From NCBI GenBank assembly GCA_964621615.1, contig CAZUMW010000033.1:1-56695 (forward strand): a DNA stretch of 56,695 bases, written 5' to 3'. The DNA is from CAZUMW01 sp964621615. GTDB lineage: Bacteria; Desulfobacterota; WTBG01; CAIYCZ01; CAIRTM01. The translations under genes were made by a program, and so were the position numbers. Shown piece by piece: positions 43,528-50,972 of the stretch. The notes under the pieces are model-generated. The model was not told where the DNA came from. It searched no databases and worked only from the letters and a program-made list of their open reading frames with translations. The first letter of the stretch is position 1. Each line of letters opens with the position of its first letter.

Positions 43528-44994
43528 TCAAAACATGGCCGCCGAATCCTGCATGATTTCTGTGACGCGTTCCGTAACGGAAAAAAGGGTGTCCGGGCTC
43601 AGCTGAAGCAGCTTAGCGGACTCCTGCTCCCACAGCTCTCCGGAGTCTTCATCGTCAAAAACCGGATACCCGGTTTTGCAGGCAAAACGGTTTGCAAAGT
43701 GAACGATCAGGATATCGGTCGGTGTTGTGTCAAAAAACTGCTGGTTTTCGTGCTGTTCGGCAACCCGGATGAAGTCTTTCGGAAAATGCCATTGCTGCAA
43801 AAGCGCCCCGCCGACACGGGGGTGGAATTCCTTAAGGGTTTCATGTATCACGTGTTTCTCAAATACATTCTCCCGGGTGGGCATCTCCCCTATCGCCTTA
43901 AGCAGCAGTGTCATGCCGATGTCATGAAGCAGCCCCTGCAAAAAAAGCTTTTCCGGATCATCCTGGCCAAGACGATGCCCCAGCTCGCGGGCGCAATACG
44001 CTGTTGCCAGCGAGTGCAGCCACAGGCGCTCCATCATTTTCATACACTGGTTTACCGGGGTTCGGTAGAGATTGCGGGCAGCTATCGCGGTGATGATGCT
44101 GTTTGTCTGCTTGAAGCCCAGGCGGGTAATCGCCTGCCGCACGGAGGTGAAAGTTTCAGCGCCGCGGTATACCGACGAATTGCCGATTGCGATGAGCTTC
44201 ACCGAGATTACGCCGTCCCGCTCGACTATCCGGGCGAGGTCCTCGGTGGTTGAGTCAGGCCGGTTAATCACCTGCTGGATCTGGCTCACCACTTTTGGCA
44301 GCACCGGCATGACTATTTCGCCTTTTTTAAGCTTTCGTACGATGTCTATAACAACTTCGCGTATATCCTGAGACTTTTTTTCTTTTTTGATGCCGGCGGA
44401 CACGTCGGGGTTGCTTCGGATAAATTCAATAAACTGCCTGGCCAGGTCAGGATCGAACCGCTTGCCTGCATGACGGCTGATAAAGTCCAAAGCCTCGGAG
44501 CTGGTAAGGGCGGGCCGGTGGGCGCGCGGGGCGATCATGGCCTCATAGCTGTCGACCAGACACAGTATGCGGGAGCCCAGCGGAATGCTGTGCTGTTTAA
44601 GGCCGTCAGGATATCCGGTTCCGTCATACAGCTCATGGTGGTGTCTGATAAGCGGGACGATTCCCTTAAATATGCCGATCGGCGACAGGATCCGGGCGGC
44701 CATTGCCGGGTGCATCCGTATGATTGCCATTTCGTCTTCGGTTAATGCTGACGGTTTTTGAATGATGTTTGCGGGAATATAAATCATGCCGATATCGTAA
44801 AGCAATGCAGCGAGGTATATCCGGTCAAGCTCGTTTTTGGAAAGTCCCAGAGACTTTGCAAAACGGCTGCAGTTGCCTGCCACGCGCTCGCTGTGCCCGC
44901 TGATATAATCACCCTTTTCCTCTATCATAGTGACCAGCATAGTGATGATTTCCGAGTATATTTTGCTGCCGTTTGCTTTTTGCTGTGCGGTCAT
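43528..44994 (-). CDS. HD-GYP plus HDOD protein with Tyr replacing the HD histidine
   Basis: A 488-residue paralogue of the 8141 and 9640 genes, with the same domain order: N-terminal HD-GYP-type (GHSERV, RHHHELYDGTGYPDG, IPLGSRIL), linker, HDOD (LPVLPKVVSQIQQV, LQGLLHDIGMTLLL). The key metal-binding His of the N-terminal HD motif is Tyr66 (LLYDIGM), read from TAC on the coding strand; Asp67 remains. It is therefore probably not a c-di-GMP phosphodiesterase and may sense or bind instead. The ATG at 44994 follows AAAGG; a longer frame to 45327 is rejected because it lies in pgsA. It is 47 bases after the pgsA stop on the same strand. Confidence 0.88.
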   Translation of the reverse strand: MTAQQKANGSKIYSEIITMLVTMIEEKGDYISGHSERVAGNCSRFAKSLGLSKNELDRIYLAALLYDIGMIYIPANIIQKPSALTEDEMAIIRMHPAMAARILSPIGIFKGIVPLIRHHHELYDGTGYPDGLKQHSIPLGSRILCLVDSYEAMIAPRAHRPALTSSEALDFISRHAGKRFDPDLARQFIEFIRSNPDVSAGIKKEKKSQDIREVVIDIVRKLKKGEIVMPVLPKVVSQIQQVINRPDSTTEDLARIVERDGVISVKLIAIGNSSVYRGAETFTSVRQAITRLGFKQTNSIITAIAARNLYRTPVNQCMKMMERLWLHSLATAYCARELGHRLGQDDPEKLFLQGLLHDIGMTLLLKAIGEMPTRENVFEKHVIHETLKEFHPRVGGALLQQWHFPKDFIRVAEQHENQQFFDTTPTDILIVHFANRFACKTGYPVFDDEDSGELWEQESAKLLQLSPDTLFSVTERVTEIMQDSAAMF

Positions 44995-45041
44995 GAAAGA
45001 AGACCTTTTATGTCTTTTGTTTGTCCAGAGTGAATGTGCTG

Positions 45042-45611
45042 TCAGGCTTTTGTCAGATACAGATGCCTGTGATTGATAAAGTAAGAAATGCCCGACCACA
45101 GCGTTACGATGACAACGATCCACGTGGCGCTGACCCATAGGGGGCGAATTTGTGCCATGCTGAGCCAACCGACCCAGACGCACCCGCCGATAATCAGAAA
45201 AATCATCTGCAGGCTTGTTTTTATCTTGCCGGTTATATCCGCTGCGATTACTTCCCCTTTGTTTACCGCAAGCAGCCGCAGCCCGGTGACCAGAAACTCG
45301 CGGGAAAGCACAACGACAGCAACCCATCCGGGAAGCAGATTTTTATCCACCAGCATAATGAATGTGGCGGCTATGAATATTTTATCGGCAAGGGGATCCA
45401 TCAGCTTGCCGAAATCGGTGACAAGATCGTATTTGCGTGCGATGTATCCATCGAGCAGATCGGTCAGCCCGGCAATGATAACGAAAATAAAGCCTGAGAC
45501 TCTCCACGTGTGCTGTATGGCTTCGGGAAGCTTATCATCAACGTTACAGATGATGAGAAAAATAAAAATCATGATTATACGGACAACGGTGAGCTGATTG
45601 GGAAGGTTCAT
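45042..45611 (-). CDS. pgsA: CDP-diacylglycerol--glycerol-3-phosphate 3-phosphatidyltransferase
   Basis: A 189-residue inner-membrane enzyme of phosphatidylglycerol synthesis. The CDP-alcohol phosphatidyltransferase motif D54-G55-x2-A58-R59-x8-G68-x3-D72-x3-D76 is complete. Several hydrophobic helices flank it (IIMIFIFLIICNV, FIFVIIAGL, WVAVVVLSREFLVTGLRLLA). The size is typical. It is upstream of the HD-GYP/HDOD gene on the same strand with a 47-base gap, so co-transcription is likely. Confidence 0.92.
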   Translation of the reverse strand: MNLPNQLTVVRIIMIFIFLIICNVDDKLPEAIQHTWRVSGFIFVIIAGLTDLLDGYIARKYDLVTDFGKLMDPLADKIFIAATFIMLVDKNLLPGWVAVVVLSREFLVTGLRLLAVNKGEVIAADITGKIKTSLQMIFLIIGGCVWVGWLSMAQIRPLWVSATWIVVIVTLWSGISYFINHRHLYLTKA

Positions 45612-46023
45612 GTCTTCATGCCTTCTATTACGATACGAGTCGCAGAATAAACAGGGTGGTGCCGTAAGGCGCTATTGTGCGGTTACGCCCCCGATTAGTT
45701 GTAACTATTTGAAAAAACGGGATTACAATATGGTCCAATTATATCAAGAGTATTAAAAATATGATAAATATGCAAGATGAAAAAATGCAGACCCGTGCCT
45801 AAAAAACAACTGGCTTGCCCGGGCAAGCCGGGCAATGACCATAGTGTTATTTTTGTCATGCGGTACAATTTCAGGGGAGGTTCCTGATTCATTATCGCTT
45901 GACGTTCACATGGTGAAATACTATACAGTTTGGTGTATGCTGCTTGCGTTTGGCATTGTTTTTGAGTTGGAAGCCAGGTGCTTATTGAAACAATAATCGA
46001 CACGTATACAACGGGAGGATCCT
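45612..46023. other. 412-base gap with one hairpin repeat
   Basis: No gene is supported. A type B hairpin lies at 45808-45840: TTGCCCGG (45815-45822) pairs with CCGGGCAA (45828-45835), with TGACC beyond. The rest is AT-rich and must include the pgsA and rightward-gene promoters. GGGAGGATCC at the right edge is the ribosome-binding site for the 46024 gene. Confidence 0.5.
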
Positions 46024-46428
46024 GTGTCCGCTGCTAAAGAGATCGGTGTTTCATTTATCGTCGGCTATCTTGTTGTCAGTGCAATTAATTTTATTATCGC
46101 GGCGAAGCTGCTCGACCCGTGGGTTTCCTCATGGTATTGCGGTATGATACAAAACATCGGACTCAGCCGTGTGCCCATGCTTTTTGCAGGGCTGCTGATT
46201 CCGTCGATCATTATAGCGGTGCTCAATTATATGGCTAAGCGGCCGGCGAATGTGCTGCTGAGAGGGGCAGCTCTGGGGCTTCTTGTCGGGCTTTCCACAT
46301 TTCTCGGCGGACATCTCGCAGCCCATAAATGGACGGTTTTTCCCTCATTGCAGGTATTCCTGTCAGCCCTGTGTGACAGCATTGGCCTGGCAGCAGGAAG
46401 CGTGGTTATCGCGTATGTACAAAGATAG
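46024..46428 (+). CDS. Small multi-pass membrane protein of unknown function
   Basis: A 134-residue protein with about four hydrophobic segments (ISFIVGYLVVSAINFIIAA-like start, VPMLFAGLLIPSIIIAVLNY, LLRGAALGLLVGLSTFLGG, LCDSIGLAAGSVVIAYV). No family was recognised. The start is GTG, supported by GGGAGGATCC at good spacing. It is followed after 35 bases by the 46464 gene, and the two probably form an operon. Confidence 0.65.
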   Translation: MSAAKEIGVSFIVGYLVVSAINFIIAAKLLDPWVSSWYCGMIQNIGLSRVPMLFAGLLIPSIIIAVLNYMAKRPANVLLRGAALGLLVGLSTFLGGHLAAHKWTVFPSLQVFLSALCDSIGLAAGSVVIAYVQR

Positions 46429-46463
46429 TATCGGCGCACATAATATCATTACGGGAGAAAGCC

Positions 46464-46895
46464 ATGAAAGATGAGCAAAGCTACCATAGCCTGCTGCAGC
46501 AGAACATTGATTGTTATCTTGAAACAGTGCCGGCCGAACAGCTGCGAGAGTGGGCTGACCGCGAATGGCAGGAGGAGCCGGGCATCGGTGTTGATGAGCA
46601 GGCCCTTAAATATCTCGCACTTGTTATTGTAGATGCGCTTGAGAGCCGGGCACACAGGATCGTGCTTGAAAAAGGCTGCCCTGTACTGATTGCCGCCGGA
46701 GATGGGGAGCATATGCTGCCCGCCGCCCCCGAATCGATTCTGGCACGCGGCCTTGAAATGCTGCGCGATATCTGTGGCATGGAAGGTGGACGAAGCAGCG
46801 GCAGGCTGGCCCTGGGAATTCGAAATGACAGCCTCGAGCTTCAAATCGAAAAAAGTGAAGCGCTGCACGTTATACACCTGCCGCCGCTTACGTGA
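46464..46895 (+). CDS. Soluble protein of unknown function
   Basis: A 143-residue protein without signal peptide or membrane segment, mostly helical in the first half (SYHSLLQQNIDCYLETVPAE, QALKYLALVIVDALES) with a mixed second half (GRLALGIRNDSLELQIEK). No family was recognised. CGGGAGAAAGCC precedes the ATG. Its neighbour is a small membrane protein; a joint role is possible but not shown. Confidence 0.6.
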   Translation: MKDEQSYHSLLQQNIDCYLETVPAEQLREWADREWQEEPGIGVDEQALKYLALVIVDALESRAHRIVLEKGCPVLIAAGDGEHMLPAAPESILARGLEMLRDICGMEGGRSSGRLALGIRNDSLELQIEKSEALHVIHLPPLT

Positions 46896-47174
46896 GTGCC
46901 CGTTAGGGGGGGGCAGGCCCAAAAAGCTTTACGTATTACAATGTTCAGCTATACGTGTATAACAAAAAGAGAAACTATATGTTAGCTATAATAATCACAG
47001 GTAAACTTCCGGCTCTGCCGGAGGACGGAGCCGGGCAATGACAAAACGGTCAACAGTTCAGCACAAACCGTCACCACCCGGTTTAGAGGCTGTGTAACAA
47101 TAGCACCGGCGTCATTTCAAACGAATGAGAGTTGCAGGCTCTGACAAAGCGAAGCGTGTCCGGCGATAATGCGT

Positions 47175-47259
47175 AAAAAATCTCCCCTCACCCCACTTTT
47201 CCAAAGAGGGGAACAAGGTAGTCTCCTCCCTTTCGAAAGGGAGGCCGGGAGGGATTTTT
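47175..47259. repeat. Inverted repeat with nested G-rich hairpins
   Basis: An outer AAAAAATCTCCCC at the left matches GGGAGGGATTTTT at the right, and inside it a CCCTTTCGAAAGGG hairpin and AAAGAGGGG are visible. The type occurs widely in deltaproteobacterial intergenic DNA from general knowledge; this single copy cannot prove mobility. Confidence 0.5.
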
Positions 47260-47377
47260 GTAACGATGGTACAATACCACGCAGTCGGGGCTGTGATGAC
47301 AGTACGGGCAGAGTGCCCCGGTTTGTCAACTGCTTTGAGTTGTTTGTTTTTGCAGCCGCTTAGAGAGGCTCATTAAT

Positions 47378-47428
47378 GACATCCCCCGCAGCAAGCTGCG
47401 CGGGGTGTCCCGGGAATTGTTTTTTTTA
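47378..47428 (+). terminator. Hairpin with T-run
   Basis: The arms GACATCCCCCGCAGC and GCTGCGCGGGGTGTC, with two mismatches, form a strong stem; nine T residues follow at 47420-47428. It resembles a rho-independent terminator and may also be a dispersed repeat unit. It is ~480 bases after the nearest rightward gene, so what it ends is unclear. Confidence 0.5.
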
Positions 47429-47583
47429 TTTATTTACATCCACTTACCTCCGCACTGCCGTGCGAAGTATTCGCGAAACGGCTCCGATCAAGCCTGCGGC
47501 TTTGCCGCAGCTTATGACTGTTACTGCTAAGAGGTGTATGAACAATCTCCGGAAAATTGTTTTTACCGGGACAGGCAAAGCCC

Positions 47584-49014
47584 CTATCGGCTTTTTTCGA
47601 TAAAAACAGGGCTCGACCAGGCGAGATCTCCCGCGTAACCCACTACCCGCAGGAAATAGCTGTTGTCGATACGGTCGTTAAAATCGGGGTCTTTCCACGC
47701 TTCTATGCGCACGTGATACGGGTTGAACAGCAGCCAGTGCTTGAAGACGATTGAGCCGTTTTTGATGATTTCTATATAGCGTATCATCGGCGGTATGCCG
47801 AGTATCTCCTCTGTCTCCGGAGAGTGTACTTCGATATAAAAGCACGGCTCGGTATCAGGCCGGACCGTGCTCCCCATCTCCTGCCCGTTTACCTTAAAGC
47901 TCATGTGCAGGCCGAGAACCCGCGTTCCGAACACGCGCCGCTGCCTAAGCGCATCCCATACTGTCTGGCGGGTGAAGGGCTCATTCCGCTTGACAAGCAC
48001 GCCTGTCAGCCCTCCTGTATAGCAGAAAACCGGAAGGTTAAGGGTGTGATGAAGCGAGCCGGGCATGCCCCCGTGGGTATCGGTTGCTGCAGTGATCCCT
48101 ATGCGAATATTGCGGTTAAGGGCATCAAGCACGCTTGTTCCTTCCTGGTAGTAGGGTATTTTATCACAGAAGTCCTCAAACCAGTCAGGAAACACTGAGT
48201 TGCCGTGCTTTGAGTATCCTTCTGCAAAAAAAACTATTTCAGGATCGAAATAGCTCCAGTTAGTGGGCGCAAGCGACCATGAGCAGTGATGAGGAACCGC
48301 CATGACATCCTTAACAACCCCCGCGCTTTTTGCCTGTTTCAGCATGGTGAAGAGCGCTGTGGGATTTTCGACGAAGTTATCATTTGTGTATTCGCGCGGG
48401 CGCCAGACGAAAAAATTATGCCAGGCATACAAGCTGTCGGTGCCGATGTGGGTATCCGTATCGGTTAGCAGGTAAATATCATAATTGCCGTCAATACAGT
48501 TCGTGTATTCATAGGCCTGCAGCGTGACAAAAGAGCCGGGGATGTATGCATTGTCGGTGGCGTGCTGGTTTGACTGCCACTCCCGCGGCGAGAGAATTTC
48601 GGCGTGATCGGTGAGCACAGCAAAATCAAGGCCCATTTTCTGTGCATACTCATAGTATGCCCTGGCGGTTCGCATTCCGTCACTGTGCTTTGTATGGCCA
48701 TGGGGATCCCCGTAATATATAGTGTAGTCGCTGTCTATTTCGGGATCCGGTAAAAGGATGTCCCTGTATCGAGACGATAGGGAAGGCATCTGCATGGCTG
48801 TCGACACAGCGCCTTTCAGCGCTGCCTCTCTGCGGAGCGCATACAGGGTCATATGCAGCAGCCGGCTGTATTCGGCCGGTGAAAGCCGCGATAAAAACGA
48901 TTTACAGAGGTTATCTGCTATCTGCGAGCTCAGCCCGGCGGATACGGATTGTGTCCACACTGTGGTGCCTGCAGCGGCGATAAGGGAGCGGATGAAATTT
49001 CGTCGAGTAATCAT
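47584..49014 (-). CDS. Tat-exported DUF3604/PHP-like protein
   Basis: A 476-residue protein beginning MITRRNFIRSLIAAAGTT, a twin-arginine export signal. The body has metal-type motifs of PHP/DUF3604 proteins: YYGDPHGHTKHSDGM, VLTDHAEIL, VPHHCSW and ATDTHGGMPG, which would bind metal ions for phosphoester-type hydrolysis. The family's substrate is unknown. The ATG at 49014 is inside a 9-base direct repeat flanking a small mobile element; upstream in-frame sequence is element DNA, so a longer start is rejected. No ribosome-binding site is seen. Confidence 0.8.
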   Translation of the reverse strand: MITRRNFIRSLIAAAGTTVWTQSVSAGLSSQIADNLCKSFLSRLSPAEYSRLLHMTLYALRREAALKGAVSTAMQMPSLSSRYRDILLPDPEIDSDYTIYYGDPHGHTKHSDGMRTARAYYEYAQKMGLDFAVLTDHAEILSPREWQSNQHATDNAYIPGSFVTLQAYEYTNCIDGNYDIYLLTDTDTHIGTDSLYAWHNFFVWRPREYTNDNFVENPTALFTMLKQAKSAGVVKDVMAVPHHCSWSLAPTNWSYFDPEIVFFAEGYSKHGNSVFPDWFEDFCDKIPYYQEGTSVLDALNRNIRIGITAATDTHGGMPGSLHHTLNLPVFCYTGGLTGVLVKRNEPFTRQTVWDALRQRRVFGTRVLGLHMSFKVNGQEMGSTVRPDTEPCFYIEVHSPETEEILGIPPMIRYIEIIKNGSIVFKHWLLFNPYHVRIEAWKDPDFNDRIDNSYFLRVVGYAGDLAWSSPVFIEKSR

Positions 49015-49016
49015 AT

Positions 49017-49300
49017 CATTGGTGTCCAAAATAATGTAACGAAGCCGGTTCGGGCGGGGCACTGGCAAAGCCCCCGCAACACGTGAAGAGGTTATGCAGC
49101 GGCATGTGCCGTTACATTTCAGTAGACACACGGCCCGGAGGAAGTTGCTGTTTGGAATAATCCCTGCAAAATGCCTGTTCCTGAGTAGAGTGAGCGGTAT
49201 CGGGCCGTCCATGAAGTGTGGTTTCATATGGCGGCGGCTGCGCAGAGACCCGCCCGAACCGGCTTTTGTTTATTGCTTTAATTTATTTTGGACACGTTTG
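49017..49300. mobile_element. 284-bp inverted-repeat element (MITE-like) with 9-bp flanking duplication
   Basis: The left end has GGTGTCCAAAATAA and GAAGCCGGTTCGGGCGGG. The right end, read on the other strand, has GTGTCCAAAATAA and AGCCGGTTCGGGCGGG, so the two ends are inverted copies with a spacer of different length. TAATCATAT stands on both sides, at 49008-49016 and 49301-49309, as expected for a target-site duplication. A 100-base left part is also at 12627-12730. An open frame (MQRHVPLHF...) spans the inside but resembles no intact transposase. It is a non-autonomous element or a deletion derivative. Confidence 0.7.
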
Positions 49301-49442
49301 TAATCATATACAATCGTATATTTGTATGAGACAGTGCTTTTTCAGGTACTGATCATATAGCGAAAAAGCCGGAAACGTATTTCTGAATTTACTGCATTAT
49401 ATCATTTGAACCGGGGAAAAGTATTTTTTTTATAAAAAAATC

Positions 49443-49490
49443 TTGACAGGGGGGATTGTATACCCTAAACTAATAAACTGACTGGTCAGT
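49443..49490 (+). promoter_or_regulatory. tetR promoter with downstream operator
   Basis: TTGACA (49443-49448) and TAAACT (49466-49471) are 17 bases apart and form a reasonable promoter. The palindrome ACTGACTGGTCAGT (49477-49490) starts just after the -10 box, so a repressor bound there would block transcription. The tetR gene starts 15 bases later. Similar palindromes occur at 50256 and 50296. Confidence 0.7.
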
Positions 49491-49504
49491 AAAGTAGGGG
49501 TGAC

Positions 49505-50098
49505 ATGAACGATAAAAAAAACCGTAAGGAAACGATATTTGATGCAGCTGTCCGCTGTTTCAATGAAAACGGCTACTACGGGACCTCGATTGACAGTATC
49601 GCAGAGCAGGCCTGCATCAGCAAGGGCGGCATTTATTATCATTTTAAATCAAAAAAAGACCTTTTTCTTGAACTATTTCACTACCGTGTGGGCAAGTATT
49701 TCGATCAGATAAAGGCGCTTATACGGGGGGTTGACGATCCCGAGGAGCGGCTGCGGCTGTTTATTGACCGTTCAATCCGTATTTTTAAAGAAAACGAAGA
49801 TTTTTTTAAATTTTGCATTGAATTTCTTGCCATGGGTGTTCGAGAGCCTGAAATAAGGCGGGTTATGACCGCATTTTATCGTGATTCAGTCACCACGTTC
49901 CGCCAGATTATCGAAGAGGGTATCGTCACCGGAACCTTTGTTGACTGTGATGCACGCAAAACCGCCAGGGCAGTATATCTGTTGTTTATGGGGGTTCTTT
50001 TCACCAATTTTTCAGTAAATGTTGATTTTGATATTAACGAGCAGAATACATATCAGCTGAATACATTTTTCAACTCAATTAAAAAGCAGGGACAATAA
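49505..50098 (+). CDS. TetR-family transcriptional regulator
   Basis: A 197-residue repressor. The N-terminal helix-turn-helix is complete (ETIFDAAVRCFNENGYYGTS, then IAEQACISKGGIYYHFKSK). The C-terminal domain (~55-195) is all-helical and should bind a small effector and dimerise. The ACTGAC-type operator in its own promoter suggests autoregulation. The second gene (50332) is a clear paralogue of its C-terminal half, and the oxidoreductase genes downstream are the likeliest targets. The effector is unknown. Confidence 0.92.
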   Translation: MNDKKNRKETIFDAAVRCFNENGYYGTSIDSIAEQACISKGGIYYHFKSKKDLFLELFHYRVGKYFDQIKALIRGVDDPEERLRLFIDRSIRIFKENEDFFKFCIEFLAMGVREPEIRRVMTAFYRDSVTTFRQIIEEGIVTGTFVDCDARKTARAVYLLFMGVLFTNFSVNVDFDINEQNTYQLNTFFNSIKKQGQ

Positions 50099-50132
50099 AG
50101 CATGGCAGACCTGTAAAAAGGCAGAAAATCGG

Positions 50133-50214
50133 TCATTGCGAGGCGTGAAACGACGAAGCAATCTTGTTTTTGCAACTACTCGGGAGGGAAGAGATTGCTT
50201 CACTGCTCGCAATG
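50133..50214. repeat. TCATTGCGAGG/CGCAATGA inverted repeat
   Basis: TCATTGCGAGG and GACGAAGCAATCTT at the left match AGATTGCTTC and GCTCGCAATGA at the right in reverse complement. This is a well-known small dispersed repeat type in bacterial genomes. It lies between the tetR gene and the operators of the second tetR-like gene. Confidence 0.7.
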
Positions 50215-50255
50215 ACACAAAAATGCACGTTTTTCGGGAATATCAAGCATGCGTT

Positions 50256-50309
50256 ACTGACCAGTCAATTGATAATTTTTTTAACTTCAAGCTAAACCGA
50301 CCAGTCGGT
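50256..50309 (+). promoter_or_regulatory. Two TetR-type operators before the headless tetR-like gene
   Basis: ACTGACCAGTCAAT (50256-50269) and ACCGACCAGTCGGT (50296-50309) match the ACTGACTGGTCAGT site in the tetR promoter (half-sites ACYGAC/GTCRRT). They are 40 bases apart and precede the 50332 gene, so the upstream TetR should control it. Confidence 0.7.
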
Positions 50310-50331
50310 TAATCAAAAAAGGAGGGGTATT

Positions 50332-50763
50332 ATGATAGTAAATGAGATTTTTTATCTGGGCGTCAACAAATACTTTGAACAGATTATGGAGGGCATCGGA
50401 CAGGAGAAAGATCCTGAAAAGCGGCTTCGTATTTTTATCGACCATGCAATCGAGGTGCTGAAGGACAACCGTGAGTTTTTCAAGGTGTATATAGAGTTTC
50501 TTTCAAAAGAGTCAGACCGCCCCGAGGTTCAGAAGATGATGACCACCTTTTACGACAGGTTCATGGAAACGCTTCAGGGAATCATGCAGGAGGGTGTTTC
50601 AGCGGGTATATTTGTTCAGTTTGACACCGAGAAACTTGCCCGGGCGATTTACTGCCTGACGGTCGGCTCTCTTTTTACCCGCTATACCATGAAAGTAGAA
50701 TTTGATTTAACCGTTCAGAATCATTTTCAGATCGACAGCATACTCAGCTCTATCAAAAAATAG
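50332..50763 (+). CDS. TetR-like ligand-binding protein without a DNA-binding domain
   Basis: A 143-residue protein that aligns end to end with residues ~55-195 of the neighbouring TetR (for example KYFEQIMEGIGQEKDPEKRL against KYFDQIKALIRGVDDPEERL, and MMTTFYDRFMETLQGIMQEG against VMTAFYRDSVTTFRQIIEEG). The helix-turn-helix half is absent, and I found no trace of it upstream. AAAAAAGGAGGGG precedes the ATG, and TetR-type operators lie before it, so it looks like an expressed gene rather than a decayed one. It could form mixed dimers with the full TetR, or sense ligand alone (inference). Confidence 0.8.
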   Translation: MIVNEIFYLGVNKYFEQIMEGIGQEKDPEKRLRIFIDHAIEVLKDNREFFKVYIEFLSKESDRPEVQKMMTTFYDRFMETLQGIMQEGVSAGIFVQFDTEKLARAIYCLTVGSLFTRYTMKVEFDLTVQNHFQIDSILSSIKK

Positions 50764-50807
50764 CGGCCGGTATCGTGCAGGGCTGCATTGTGCAGAATAG
50801 CATTGTT

Positions 50808-50838
50808 TTGCCGCCTTGCGCAAATCGCAAGGCGGCAA
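50808..50838. terminator. Strong 13-bp hairpin after the headless tetR-like gene
   Basis: TTGCCGCCTTGCG (50808-50820) and CGCAAGGCGGCAA (50826-50838) pair perfectly around CAAAT. There is a T-run to its left but none to its right, so it would end leftward transcription better than rightward. It separates the tetR-like gene from the dehydrogenase genes by a ~200-base gap. Confidence 0.55.
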
Positions 50839-50972
50839 TAAGAAACTATCCACTTCCGTGGAGCGTGGCCCTGTTGGCCCCTGGACGAAACACCATGCCG
50901 GGCTCTCCCCCCCCGGGTACGGGATCTGCGATGAGACCGGTTGTTTACTAATTTAATTTTATGGAGGTTGTG

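Larger units (their letters stand above)
46896..47583. other. Repeat-rich 688-base gene desert
   Basis: No gene is supported, but the region holds several hairpin repeats. A type A hairpin (TCCGGC-TCT-GCCGGA, 47008-47022) is fused to half of a type B repeat (47026-47042) and a broken type C repeat (~47068-47085). A G/C-rich inverted unit is at 47175-47259, a GCAGC/GCTGC hairpin with T-run at 47378-47428, and CTGCGGC-TTT-GCCGCAG at 47494-47510. It looks like an accumulation site for small non-coding elements between converging genes. Confidence 0.6.

Noticed and set aside
43447..44253. 268-residue rightward open frame
   Set aside because: It is antisense to the third HD-GYP/HDOD gene and shows no domain.
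44995..45327. 111-residue N-terminal extension of the third HD-GYP/HDOD protein
   Set aside because: It runs through pgsA in another frame and is not present in the two paralogues; the start at 44994 aligns exactly with them.
45695..46003. 102-residue leftward open frame in the gap after pgsA
   Set aside because: It contains the type B hairpin repeat and has no ribosome-binding site or recognisable domain.
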